Assembly (NCBI RefSeq): GCF_000002515.2
Contig: NC_006037.1
Location: 868,001-932,000 of the forward strand
Source of the DNA: Kluyveromyces lactis
Lineage: Eukaryota; Ascomycota; Saccharomycetes; Saccharomycetales; Saccharomycetaceae
DNA length: 64,000 bases
Direction of reading: 5' to 3'
The position numbers and the translations under genes are program-made. Each line of letters starts with the position of its first letter. Position 1 is the stretch's first letter. The notes under the pieces are model-generated. The model was not told where the DNA came from. It made no database searches and saw nothing but the letters and a program-made list of their open reading frames with translations. Shown here piece by piece: positions 40,097-49,867 of the stretch.

Positions 40097-40981
40097 TTAT
40101 AAAGCTATATTGTCATGGAGGAATGTATTAATGTCATGGGCAATATCCTGGACGTGAGTTTCCAAAGCAAAGTGTCCAGAGTCCAAAAGGGTCAACTTGA
40201 ATTTTTGGGCATGTTTGCCAAAAGCCTCGGCTCCTTCTGGAGTAAAGATGTAATCGTTTTTACCCCAAGCTGCCAAGACAGGTATCCGATGAGCTTTTAA
40301 AAACTCGTGAATTGCAGGATAAATGGTCAAATTGTTCTGGTAATCGTGAAACAACTTCAATTGAATGTCAGTTTGGCCTGGCCTTTGTAACAAAGCAAAA
40401 TCAAGGGTATATGCAGCTGGTTCTATAGCTGTTTTGTCCTTAACACCAATGAAATATTGGTCATCGACATTCTTTCTATCAGCTATAAACTGAGAAAGTG
40501 GCTTAACAAATACTGGATCAGTTTGGGTAGTCTGCCAGTACTTTTTGATAAAACCCCAGAATTCATCTCCAAGTGCCTCTTCGTATGCGTTGCCGTTCTG
40601 AGTAACAATACCTGTGATGGAAGAGGGATCCTTCAACGCTAAACGGAATCCGACTGGAGACCCATAATCAAAGACGTAGATGGCAAACCTAGTAACATTG
40701 ATCTCTTTCAAAAACTCTCTGACCGTGGCAGCCAAGTTATCGAAGGAGTAATGGTAGTCTTCTGGAACTTCTGTGAATCCGAACCCTGGGAGATCAGGTG
40801 CAATGACATGAAATTTATCAGAAATCAATGGGATCAAGTGACGAAACATAGTTGAAGAAGTGGGATATCCATGCAACAAGACAATTGATGGATTAGATTT
40901 ATCACCTGCTTCCCTATACCAAACCTTGGTGTTGTTTGAAAGGGTTGCTGTGTGGAATGTCTGGATACGAGAGTCGGTCAT
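40097..40981 (-). CDS. Alpha/beta hydrolase with an Asp nucleophile (epoxide hydrolase/haloalkane dehalogenase-like)
   Basis: This 294-aa soluble protein has the hydrolase core: oxyanion motif HGYP (37-40), probable nucleophile Asp105 in VFDYGSPVG, an acid candidate Asp243 in GKNDYIF, and catalytic His270 in DSGHFALE. An aspartate rather than serine nucleophile places it with epoxide hydrolases and haloalkane dehalogenases. A cap domain spans about 130-215. The YVFDYGSPVGFRLAL pattern is common in bacterial proteins, so acquisition from bacteria is plausible. No targeting signal is visible. Substrate unknown. Confidence 0.85.
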   Translation of the reverse strand: MTDSRIQTFHTATLSNNTKVWYREAGDKSNPSIVLLHGYPTSSTMFRHLIPLISDKFHVIAPDLPGFGFTEVPEDYHYSFDNLAATVREFLKEINVTRFAIYVFDYGSPVGFRLALKDPSSITGIVTQNGNAYEEALGDEFWGFIKKYWQTTQTDPVFVKPLSQFIADRKNVDDQYFIGVKDKTAIEPAAYTLDFALLQRPGQTDIQLKLFHDYQNNLTIYPAIHEFLKAHRIPVLAAWGKNDYIFTPEGAEAFGKHAQKFKLTLLDSGHFALETHVQDIAHDINTFLHDNIAL

Positions 40982-42346
40982 TCTTAGTAATACCTTAAAT
41001 TGGGATTAGTTGCTCTGCTGATGATAGTAGGTGTCAAGGACCGGTAGTAATTATGTGATGGCAATTACCCAATTTTACCGTGTGTCATCGGAATGGTCCC
41101 ACAGTTCTTTGTTGTTCCTTTTATATATTTAAACCTTGTAAGCACTTTTCATTGTTCTACCTAATCTTTGATAAGAGCCCATTACCGGGATCCTATCAAT
41201 GAAATGTTACTGGGACATGTTCAACATCAATACTAGGGGAAAAGACAACGTAGCAAGTAGTAAATCCTGCAGTTCTACTGTAAAGAGTGGAGCTTATTCA
41301 GAAGTCTGTCTAAATGACTGATGTCTTTGGGGTCTCCAAACATCAGTATTTCTTGTAACAGTGTGCACGGTATCCTTAATGAGTTGCTGTATAGCTTCTC
41401 CATCTACCAAGTAAATACAGGATTCGCAGGTAGATAGATTCAAACGCCATACTGTGTAGAAATAGACCTTAATTGAGGTTAAGTTGACATAGAATTGATT
41501 CGCTCTCGAGTGTGACATTTCATGCATATCATAAACCCTTCACTCTGTTCGTCCAATCAAGGGTCCAGATGGCCATAATTTTGAATACAGTAAAAGTCCC
41601 GATACCATTGAAGATTCCAGTAATCATTCCCCAGGTTGCACTGAAATTACAAATACCAGTCTCGTTCGTTAGTTTATGTTTTGTAGCTGCTTTTGACGAC
41701 TTCAAAAGTCATTTTATTCTGCATGTTTGAGTCTCTTAAGTTGGAATTGAATTAAAATGTTGTAGACTACGATCAATTCATCAAGTCAGGATTTTAAGGC
41801 AGCTGGGACTGGAATCAAGAGCAGTACTTAAACACTTATTCAACTTCTATAATAGACATTTACTGGCTGTCGAAAAGAAAGTACCCGACCTATAGCAATG
41901 GATCTGCCCTTATTGTCAGATCCATCCATTAAAAGGATTCAGTTGTTCCAAGGTGTCAGAAACCAACTAGTGAGGCTTTTCCAGCACAATGAAAGGTAGT
42001 AGCGCAGCATCATAGAAACTACATGGTAAACTGCTAATAACCACTCGCTGATGGTATCAAGAAGTCAATTTAGTTTTGATAAAATTCGTTTTAGAACTGT
42101 TGTTAAATATAAATTAAAACTGCATAACATAAGCTTTTAACATAAGAGGAACTCAAAAACAAAGCAGGCGACCAATAAGGTCGGGAGCCATATACAGTCC
42201 TTTCCTGTTTGGAAACCTGCAAGGGCCGTAGAAGAAGTTGGGGGTATTTAAAATAGTCTGTGAGTTTTGTTAATGTTTGAGATCACACTTCAAACATGTT
42301 CACAATAATTGATGGAAACACACAATTGGAATCAAAAGGGTATCGA
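40982..42346. other. Long intergenic region with a possible gene relic
   Basis: 1,365 bp between two minus-strand genes, among the longest gaps in the window. It holds a coding-like fragment on the minus strand (41535-41712) and a 9-bp inverted repeat, ATGGATCTG (41898-41906) with CAGATCCAT (41917-41925). No intact gene was found. Confidence 0.5.
41535..41712 (-). pseudogene. Possible relic: C-terminal fragment of a membrane protein
   Basis: An open stretch of nearly 60 codons with no useful ATG reads like real protein. It has a charged segment, then NFSATWGMITGIFNGIGTFT and a hydrophobic, Trp-containing end (KIMAIWTLDWTNRVKGL) before TGA. Nothing recognisable continues upstream. I cannot name the family. 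It may be the tail of a lost transporter-like host gene, or chance. Confidence 0.25.
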
Positions 42347-44176
42347 TCAATCAACGTAGAATTGGTTCACCTTCAAACTCTCGATTTCATAAACATCGTC
42401 AACACCTGACTTCACAATAATGGAGCCGATGTTGTTACCTGTGGAGAAGAAGAAAGTGTTAGTGGAAGTGACAGTACCGTTATTGAAGTAAAGTTCGATA
42501 ATGTTTCTGTCAACGATACCATAAACATCGAAGGTGCTAGAATTACTAGAAGGTGGATTGCTAACTGAGAGTCTTTGAGTGAAGAATGGGTTCTCTTGAA
42601 CGAATGGGATGTTGGAATGACCACGGTCCAAGAAGAATTGCTTGGAATTAGCTTCGTAGCCTAATCTCAAGTATTCGTCGCTGTCCTTGTCACCTTGGAA
42701 GTATAAGGATAAATCGGTGAAGACCCAGTTATGGATTCCAGTGAAATTGACGGAATACTCAAGAGAGAATTCGAATACACCGGTAGGGTCTTCAAACTCA
42801 AGCACTTCGTGAGATGAAGAGTTCAACGTCAAGTTTTCAAGGGTGTATGAAGTACCGTTCTTTCTCAGACTAGTGAAGTCAAGCACAGGTTGACTGTTCA
42901 ATACCAACGCAGTTGTGTTTGAATTAATATTGTATTCAGTAATGGTGAAGTTCCTGACCAAACTCATAGATGAACGCCATGGGTCGGTAGGTACTTGGTT
43001 AGCGTATTGCCAATTAGAAGCCCAAGCAATACCCAAGACGTCTACTTCATTTGGAGTATTGAAGAAGGTTTGTAGAGCATAATAATCTTTACCCAAGTCA
43101 AGGAATCTAGTTTGCTTGTCGAGTGGTTCGAAGTGAGTACCGTTGAAGTCACCGATGAAGTATTCAGTACCAGAACCACCCAAGATAGAGCCAGGGTTAA
43201 AGGAAACAATCATGACCCATGCGTACCCGACTTCTTCCAATTGAGAAGTTTCGTCAACTAATGTAGAATTTGACAAAGTAATGTTCAATGGGACAGAAGA
43301 GGCATTCCATGCTATAGAAGAGGAGTTGGAGAATGATACGGTGCTGTTTGGATGTAATGGACCGGAAGAAGTAATGTTAGAACCTGGAGCACTGGCATAA
43401 GTGGTATTCTTAACGTATGGAACCTTAACAAGACCTGGACATTCGTAATTGTAACCCAAGTACCCTTCACGAGAGAAGTTAGATTCTAGGGTCCAGTTCT
43501 TCAAATCTGGAGAAGAGTAAATCAAGACAGAGAAACGGTCAGCTTCGGCGACTGTCATAACCCAATTACCCTCGGATTCAGAATCTTCACCTTGGTACCA
43601 GAACACCTTAGGGTCTCTGAAGGCATCAGAATCGATATCCAACACTGGGTTGTCAGAGTATTCAGTAAACGTGTAACCACCATCATGGGAATAACTCAAT
43701 TGTTGAGTCTCACTGCCGCTGTAGTCCAAAGTCCAAATAGCAACCACTCTTTGTCTTGGATCCGTAGAGCTGTTGAAGAACCCGGAAGTGTTGTTGTAAT
43801 CAATGACCATACTACCAGAGAAGGCACCAGCAGTTTCGAATTCTGGTCCAAATGCAACACCTTGCTCATCCCAAACGGTCAAATCCTTGGAGACAGCATG
43901 ACCCCAAGTCAATGGTAAACCCCAATGTGGTGCGTCTGGATAGTACTGATAGTATATATGCCAATCTTCTTCCTTAGCATCATACCACAACCCATTGGGA
44001 TCGTTCATCCAACCTTCTTCTGGGGAATAATGGACAGCAGGTCTGTTCAAACTGAGAGAAGAGGACGAATTAGAAGTAGAATTCCATTCGCTAGCAATGG
44101 CACTAATATTAGCATCACGGCGGTGGATGACAGCAGCAGATGCCAAAGGCACCATTAATGACAACAACTTTAACAT
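42347..44176 (-). CDS. INV1: Inv1, secreted invertase (GH32)
   Basis: This 609-aa protein has a signal peptide at residues 1-16 ([16 protein letters not shown]) and a GH32 five-blade propeller. The nucleophile is Asp59 in WMNDPNG, the transition-state Asp is Asp188 in RDP and the acid/base is Glu245 in ECPG; a beta-sandwich domain follows (about 440-609). It has many N-glycosylation sequons (Asn-rich loop 250-310). It hydrolyses sucrose in the periplasm. The length matches the K. lactis invertase; K. marxianus inulinase is shorter (about 555 aa). The K. lactis gene is glucose-repressed, reportedly without Mig1. Confidence 0.96.
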   Translation of the reverse strand: MLKLLSLMVPLASAAVIHRRDANISAIASEWNSTSNSSSSLSLNRPAVHYSPEEGWMNDPNGLWYDAKEEDWHIYYQYYPDAPHWGLPLTWGHAVSKDLTVWDEQGVAFGPEFETAGAFSGSMVIDYNNTSGFFNSSTDPRQRVVAIWTLDYSGSETQQLSYSHDGGYTFTEYSDNPVLDIDSDAFRDPKVFWYQGEDSESEGNWVMTVAEADRFSVLIYSSPDLKNWTLESNFSREGYLGYNYECPGLVKVPYVKNTTYASAPGSNITSSGPLHPNSTVSFSNSSSIAWNASSVPLNITLSNSTLVDETSQLEEVGYAWVMIVSFNPGSILGGSGTEYFIGDFNGTHFEPLDKQTRFLDLGKDYYALQTFFNTPNEVDVLGIAWASNWQYANQVPTDPWRSSMSLVRNFTITEYNINSNTTALVLNSQPVLDFTSLRKNGTSYTLENLTLNSSSHEVLEFEDPTGVFEFSLEYSVNFTGIHNWVFTDLSLYFQGDKDSDEYLRLGYEANSKQFFLDRGHSNIPFVQENPFFTQRLSVSNPPSSNSSTFDVYGIVDRNIIELYFNNGTVTSTNTFFFSTGNNIGSIIVKSGVDDVYEIESLKVNQFYVD

Positions 44177-44286
44177 ATTTTATTTCGCTTTGATGAGTGT
44201 GCTGCTTTAAGTCAAGGAGATGGCAAGGAAATGACACATACATATTGATATATTGAACCCTTCAGTTCCAATGGCCCCATCCAATC

Positions 44287-44313
44287 CATATATATATATA
44301 TATATATATATAT
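44287..44313. repeat. AT dinucleotide microsatellite
   Basis: About 13 TA units starting 110 bp before the INV1 ATG. It lies where a TATA element would be, so length changes could affect expression. Confidence 0.8.
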
Positions 44314-44500
44314 AATCAATCATAATCATGTACTGGAGATGCACAGTTATCCGAGTTGTAATGGCCCTACCCTAATTGGGTTAATAACGCAAGGTGAGAA
44401 TTGCCCTAAATAGCGAACAACGTACGTAAGTACGTCCCTTTGAAGGGTTGCCAATGTTTGTTGTATAAACAATTGCTCATTGCACATCCACACCTGCTCT

Positions 44501-44522
44501 GCAGATGTGGTAACACATCTGC
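44501..44522. promoter_or_regulatory. Perfect 9-bp dyad in the INV1 promoter
   Basis: GCAGATGTG and CACATCTGC are exact reverse complements around GTAA, about 325 bp before INV1. A smaller dyad with the same centre, ACGTAC-GTAA-GTACGT, lies at 44421-44436. They could be sites for a dimeric regulator; the factor is unknown. Confidence 0.45.
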
Positions 44523-45341
44523 CCAATAGCAAACGAAACCTTTTCTCTCATCAACCATTAAAATAAGGTAGACGGGATTTGAGAGCTTTACAGGCAAATC
44601 CATAAAAACAGTTAAAAGCAACGTGACCCCATACGATCACTGTTCTTTTCGATCAGCTGTCTCGTTTGGATGGGGTCTTACGTTGAGAATGGAACGGTAG
44701 TCCATTGGCTAACTTTATGGCCGTATCCCCACATGATGGATTCTAGTATACTTGTACCTTACATTCTGTTCTCTATGTACTCCATGTTCTTCTGATTAAG
44801 CTCAATTTCTGCTGGAAAGAAACGAACAGTGGGATTAAATGATAAACGAATGTGAATGGCATTGAGTTTATTCAAGTTCTTTGAGATGGGAAGGCCTGGT
44901 CATCGTAACATGGCGTTATTAGTGGCTGGATACTCTATGGTTTTTCCGCTATGCTGTGCCTCGGATAAATCTGGGGCGAAGGAAAAATATTGTGCCATTG
45001 CAAGTTATTCAGTCTTACCGTCTCGAGCCTTTAATAATATAGTTGTCTCACATAGTAAGTATTTAACAAAGTCGTAACAACATCTAATCTGGTTACGGTG
45101 CCTGTAGGTAATTGGTAAAGGTACGAATAGTAGAAGCCTTTGGATGGAAAATGGGTTTCAAAAACAAGAATACATTAGATATGTCAGTTACAATATAAGG
45201 AAGAAATATAATATCGGAAGTTAACGATAGTATTAGTATTAGTATATACTCTTAAGTCAGTTCAGAACGACACGCCACAAGACATTGCTAGGAGGGATTG
45301 TGTGTGTGTATATAGTGGGAAATCAGATGAGTGAAATCTCT

Positions 45342-47246
45342 CTAGTCGGACTTACGTCTGATTCTGGACCATTTGTCATGGATCCAGTTAGCGACAGGGT
45401 CGTCGTCTTCAACGTCGACGTATTCACCCTGCTTGATGTTCTCATGGGCAACTTCGTTGGTCAATGGTGGGTCTCTTAAACATAGCGAGAAGACGAAGAG
45501 TGGCGCGGTGAATACCAAGGCAACCAGGACTTCGTATTTTTGCACGTATCTGTAAGCTTGGACAACACCATCTCTCACTGGAGTACCCCATGGATACTGG
45601 GCAATGTAAGTCAAAGGAGATCCGTAGAAGCTTGCTGCCAAAGTAGCGTCACCATCCAAGTGTTGGAGCAATTGTTTGTACAACAATTGGGTCCAGATAG
45701 CACCTGACACAGCTGATCCAACAGCTGAGCCGATTCTGTACATGGTGTAACTCAATGCGGTGACAGTGGCCATGTTTTCATGAGAAGTGACGGATTGGAG
45801 GGACACGGTGACTGGGTAAGTGAACATGGTGGTACCGAGACCCCAAACGACTAGCGCACCGATGATACCTTTATCAGAATTTTGACCGGATCTGAAATGG
45901 AACAAGATACCCATTGCGACCATCCATAGGGAACAACCAGCGATGATGAATGGCTTTAATCTGGTGAATCTAGTGATGAATAGCGCAAAGAAAGGCGAAA
46001 ATACGGTGGAAGTGAAGGTACTGACACTGGAAATTCTGGTGGCAGAAGTGACACTTTCATTCACAGCAACCATCAAGATTGTGTACAAGTAACCTGCGGC
46101 CATGGTGAAGATGAAGTTGATCAAGAAGGCAATACACAAAGCAGCCCAAATACCACGGTCTCTCAACAACTTGAATGGAGCAATTGGTTCACGAGCCCAT
46201 TTGGATTCCCATGCGATAAAGAATGGGATCAAGACGAAACCTAAGATGAATGGAGCAATGATATGTGGATTGTTCCATTTGTTTGAGATACCACCTGCTA
46301 GAGTCAATGGGACCAAGATACAACCAAGGATAATAATCATGAAGAAAACACCAATGACGTCCAATTTCCAAAACAATTGAACCAGACTTTGTACGAGCCC
46401 ATGTGTTTGGTAGTAAGTCTTTTGAGAGGACAATTCTTTCCAGGCCTCGGTTTGTCTAGCTCTCCATTTCATATGTAGCATACAACCCAACAATGGCAAA
46501 CAACTCAATGGGAAAATGAATGCCCACATAGCAATGTCCCAAGACCAATTTTGTTCTGGCTTGGCGACATCGACAATGTTACCAGAGATCCAAGTGTTGA
46601 TAATAAATGGCCAAGTTGGCACGAACGAGTAGAACAACCTCCATTTCAAAGAAGAGAAATCGGATAGGATCAATAGAACAATCAAGATAACTCCAACGTA
46701 ACCGATGTTATAGAACACAGCACCTGCAGCGTACCTTTGAACGTCGTGAGCCTGAGATTCGATGATGGTACCAACAACATAAAAGACAATGGCAGTGACG
46801 AAAAGAGTAAATCTGCCGTAAACGTCTGATAATCTAGCATAAACGATTTGAGAAGCAGCACCCATGACTGCATTGACAACCCCGATAGTGGAGAGCAAAG
46901 AATGCGTCGAGTACGAGTTCGTTGCCCAAGTCGTATAGAAAGAACGCAAGTTACCATCTAAACCATAACCATAACCACACAAGAACGCACTGAACAATAG
47001 AACGACTCTCCATTGCCAAGAGCTGTACTGCTCAGCTAAAATCTCGGTCTTTCTGATGGTCAAAGACTTACTGCTCTTCAAATAGTCAGGAATACCATAC
47101 TCGTTAAGGTCTGTAGGGCCTGCCTGTTTCTCATCAACACCAACACCAGCACCGTTGACACTTTTGATAACGTTTGTTTCATCATCGCTATAAGTGCTCT
47201 TGAGGACCTTATCCTCACCAACAACTGAGTTCTTTTCTGTAGACAT
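45342..47246 (-). CDS. SIT1: Siderophore-iron transporter, SIT1/ARN family (MFS)
   Basis: This 634-aa MFS protein has an acidic cytoplasmic N-terminus of about 75 residues, then about 14 membrane segments. The loop RLSDVYGRF near residue 145 is the MFS G-x3-D-R/x-x-G-R signature. Family traits include SYSTHSLLSTIGVVNAVMG and the tail KYEVLVALVFTAPLFV with a charged end. It takes up ferri-siderophores by proton symport. The start is the ATG at 47246; the upstream GTG is ignored. A GCACCC (47266-47271, minus strand) matches the Aft-type iron-response core but is only 20 bp from the ATG. The exact siderophore cannot be read, and the symbol denotes the family. Confidence 0.85.
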   Translation of the reverse strand: MSTEKNSVVGEDKVLKSTYSDDETNVIKSVNGAGVGVDEKQAGPTDLNEYGIPDYLKSSKSLTIRKTEILAEQYSSWQWRVVLLFSAFLCGYGYGLDGNLRSFYTTWATNSYSTHSLLSTIGVVNAVMGAASQIVYARLSDVYGRFTLFVTAIVFYVVGTIIESQAHDVQRYAAGAVFYNIGYVGVILIVLLILSDFSSLKWRLFYSFVPTWPFIINTWISGNIVDVAKPEQNWSWDIAMWAFIFPLSCLPLLGCMLHMKWRARQTEAWKELSSQKTYYQTHGLVQSLVQLFWKLDVIGVFFMIIILGCILVPLTLAGGISNKWNNPHIIAPFILGFVLIPFFIAWESKWAREPIAPFKLLRDRGIWAALCIAFLINFIFTMAAGYLYTILMVAVNESVTSATRISSVSTFTSTVFSPFFALFITRFTRLKPFIIAGCSLWMVAMGILFHFRSGQNSDKGIIGALVVWGLGTTMFTYPVTVSLQSVTSHENMATVTALSYTMYRIGSAVGSAVSGAIWTQLLYKQLLQHLDGDATLAASFYGSPLTYIAQYPWGTPVRDGVVQAYRYVQKYEVLVALVFTAPLFVFSLCLRDPPLTNEVAHENIKQGEYVDVEDDDPVANWIHDKWSRIRRKSD

Positions 47247-47440
47247 TTTGGTCGTGGTTTGGCTAGGGTGCTTGTTACGGTTTACTTCCCTCACCGTTAA
47301 TACTCGAGAACCCCCAGCTCCCAGAATAACACAATACCTAACAGTATCTCTTTATATATAACTGAATACCACCCACCCCATCACAACGTAAACGGAACCC
47401 ATTCTGATTCCGAATTCCAGAGAGTCGCTATTCACTACTG

Positions 47441-47486
47441 CATCGCATCGCATCGCATCTCATCTCATCTCATCTCATCTCATCGC
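47441..47486. repeat. CATCG/CATCT pentanucleotide array ending in a PAC octamer
   Basis: Nine tandem pentamers: three CATCG, five CATCT and one CATCG. CTCATCGC at 47479-47486 is an exact PAC box on the minus strand, about 235 bp before the transporter gene. Confidence 0.8.
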
Positions 47487-48219
47487 AGCAGTGAAAAGAA
47501 TTATAGTGCCAAGAATGCCCAAGACGGAACCTTCTACCAATGACAACGAAAATACCATGTCTACAGAGAGGTACATAGCACACACAACTACAGACCTTTA
47601 AATAAAAAAGGGTGTCGATGAGATACAAACTACAAATAAACCAGGGATACCAGGGATACCACTCATTCTTTCCTTGACAAACTATCATGTAAGCTCTACT
47701 GCAGCAAAACTAACTACGGCACTATCCTCTATCGACATCAGAATGAAGCAATGAGCAACTAGCTCTGGCCTTTCAGCAAACATCACTGTGCCTTGAAAAA
47801 TGCGCTATGGGAACCCCACTCGATGGATGATGGGGCAACAAAAAGCAGGTGTCAAATCTGAGTTCTGAGTTCGGTGATTTGATTCTCACGATTAAACCTT
47901 TCTCTATGCCAGAGATACACACAGCTCAGCAGCTCACTGTGTCATTATCCATTGGTTACCAGATAAGTTATGTAAGGTTTTGCCAAGAGAAATGAGCAGC
48001 AAAACAGATACTCTAAAAGAAACGATGGTGAAGTGGCTTCGTTTCCGTAAGGTTCCTGGAAAGAACACTCGCTATTACGGAGGTTCATTATCCATGGACC
48101 AAAGATCCCAGACAAACTTCATTTCTCTTGCTGGAGGAAGAGCTGAGACTGAGAGTATATATATATTAGTAGGCATACATATATCCGCTTGATTCCGGGG
48201 TCGTCTCGACTGTTCAATT

Positions 48220-48259
48220 CCAGTAATTCAATAGATCGTCCAGTAATTCAGCAGACCGT
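48220..48259. repeat. 20-bp tandem duplication
   Basis: Two adjacent 20-bp units begin CCAGTAATTCA and differ at three positions; a partial CCAGT follows. It lies about 290 bp before the PaiB-like gene. Confidence 0.7.
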
Positions 48260-48469
48260 CCAGTTTTCTATCGGGTTGTGTTACTCGAAGCGTATTTTCA
48301 ACGTTGCAACCAACAGTGATAAAAGACTTTTCCGATAAGGTCAACAGAACTTGAGCTTTTCTGTCTAGCATAGGCCATGGTTCCATCGCGATAAAGGAAA
48401 ATTAGTCATCGTTGATCGTCTGGTATAAGAAGGTTTGCCTTTTGTATATCATTCTTGGTAGTATCCGGT

Positions 48470-48491
48470 AGTTCTCAGATAGTTCTCAGAT
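48470..48491. repeat. 11-bp tandem duplication
   Basis: AGTTCTCAGAT occurs twice in a row, then AGTTC begins a third. It lies within 80 bp of the PaiB-like ATG, so probably in its leader. Confidence 0.7.
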
Positions 48492-48546
48492 AGTTCATTG
48501 AACCTGGAGAAGAAGAGCTTGATTCATCGAGCCATTCTCGCAAAGT

Positions 48547-49332
48547 ATGTACATACCAAGTCATTTAGAGGTTACTGATTTAGACAAGCAGGTCAGCGTC
48601 ATAAAACAATACCCGTTGGGTGTATTGTTCAATTACAATTCCGCAAAGACGGGTTTATTGGACTATTTCAAGTCTGGTAAGCCACCTTCGGGAACCGACC
48701 GTGTGGATTCTGTCATGTGTGCTACTCATGTGCCATTCCATTACGTAGAGGATCCGGAGGGCAAGACCAAGGGTAAATTGATCGCCCATTTGGCTGGGCA
48801 GAACCAGCATATTGCCATGCTTGAAGAGAACGCTAACTGCTTAGTGGTTTTCCAGAGTGTGGACTCGTATGTGTCTCCGGAATGGTATCCGTTGAAGAAG
48901 AAGACGCATAAGTTCGTTCCGACCTGGGATTTTGCGTGCGTTCACGTTTACGGTAGGGCCAAGATCATTCATGATGACGAGGAATGGTTGCTGGGTATGT
49001 TGAATTCGATCACAGACCAAGAGGAAAAGAAACGTCCAGATACGACGACTGTTTCCGAGAAAGATGAAGATCACTCCGGTGAGAAAGGCGAGGTCCCGAT
49101 CCACCGCTGGAAAGTGGAAGAAGCTGAGAAGAGGTACTTGAGCCAGGCGATGAAGAATATCGTTGGTCTTGAGATTGAAATCGATCACGTTCAATCCAAG
49201 TTCAAATTCCACCAAGATCAACCACCAGTTAATGTCAACGGTGTACTAGACGGGTACGCCAAGGAATTGGATCCTAAAAAGGCGCAGGAACTTGAGAAGT
49301 TTACCCGTCAACAGTACCCAAGGGAATTATAA
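48547..49332 (+). CDS. PaiB-type FMN-binding protein (FMN_bind_2 family)
   Basis: This 261-aa protein begins MYIPSH, the family's usual start. Hallmarks follow in order: KQYPLGVLF, KLIAHLAGQNQHI, VVFQSVDSYVSPEWYPLKKK, VPTWDFACVHVYGRA and IVGLEIEIDHVQSKFKFHQDQ. Bacterial PaiB is about 200 aa and was described as a negative regulator of sporulation and protease genes; the fold is a split-barrel flavin binder. The extra length is a charged insert at about residues 160-190. Fungal members exist, but their role is not established. A redox or flavin-dependent function is inference. Confidence 0.88.
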   Translation: MYIPSHLEVTDLDKQVSVIKQYPLGVLFNYNSAKTGLLDYFKSGKPPSGTDRVDSVMCATHVPFHYVEDPEGKTKGKLIAHLAGQNQHIAMLEENANCLVVFQSVDSYVSPEWYPLKKKTHKFVPTWDFACVHVYGRAKIIHDDEEWLLGMLNSITDQEEKKRPDTTTVSEKDEDHSGEKGEVPIHRWKVEEAEKRYLSQAMKNIVGLEIEIDHVQSKFKFHQDQPPVNVNGVLDGYAKELDPKKAQELEKFTRQQYPREL

Positions 49333-49867
49333 GTATATATTCGCTTTGAGAATCAGTGCGGTTCTGTATTAACTTCTTTTATTTATTATAATATGCCCTT
49401 ATTTATTGAAAAGACTGTGTGTGTGTGTGTGTGTGTATGTTAAGGTTTTGAACCTAAGCTAACTTGTGATGACGAGAAGAATTAAGACTGCGCATCAGCT
49501 CCCCTTTGGTGTTTTCTTTAGTAATAGAATAGTGTTTTAAAACATTATACAAAAATTATCACGATTATGTACCTACAACGTAAATAGATGGAGTACTACG
49601 ACCTGACCTGGAACATATTGAGAGACTAATCGAATAGATGGTGTGTGGGGGGGTTTTATTTCGGTAGATTCACAATTTTGATGCAATATGAACGACATGT
49701 CATAAGTATTAACGTCATATTGGGAATCGGCCAATTTTATAGGTTTATGGTGTTAAGATATAAGCGAAATAACGAAAAAAAACAAGGTACAAAAGAGTTT
49801 GTACGAGCCGTCAATAGAACCGTCTTTTGTGTCTTTTATACCTTTATAACTCTCTCGGTTTGATCAC
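49333..49867. other. Convergent 3' region with a GT microsatellite
   Basis: 535 bp between the PaiB-like gene and RPS11, both ending here. A GT run lies at 49418-49437. This is the right edge of the accessory block. No gene was seen. Confidence 0.5.

Larger units (their letters stand above)
44177..45341. promoter_or_regulatory. INV1 upstream region
   Basis: 1,165 bp between INV1 and the siderophore transporter. It holds an AT dinucleotide run (44287-44313), two dyads with the same GTAA centre (44421-44436 and 44501-44522) and a GTGGGG (Mig1-like, minus strand) near 44,730. A 73-codon ATG frame (44856-45077, +) is unfamiliar. Confidence 0.5.
47247..48546. promoter_or_regulatory. Divergent region between the siderophore transporter and the PaiB-like gene
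   Basis: 1,300 bp. It contains a CATCK pentamer array (47441-47485), a GCACCC core (47266-47271), a 66-codon unfamiliar ATG frame (47992-48192), a 20-bp tandem duplication (48220-48259) and an 11-bp one (48470-48491). No RNA gene was recognised. Confidence 0.5.

Noticed and set aside
44725-44740. Mig1 site controlling INV1
   Set aside because: Only a GTGGGG core is present, more than 500 bp from the start, and K. lactis invertase repression is reported not to need Mig1.
44856-45077. 73-codon ORF between the invertase and transporter genes
   Set aside because: No recognisable domain and no sign of conservation that can be read here.
47992-48192. 66-codon ORF upstream of the PaiB-like gene
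   Set aside because: No recognisable content, within a divergent promoter, and of a length expected by chance.
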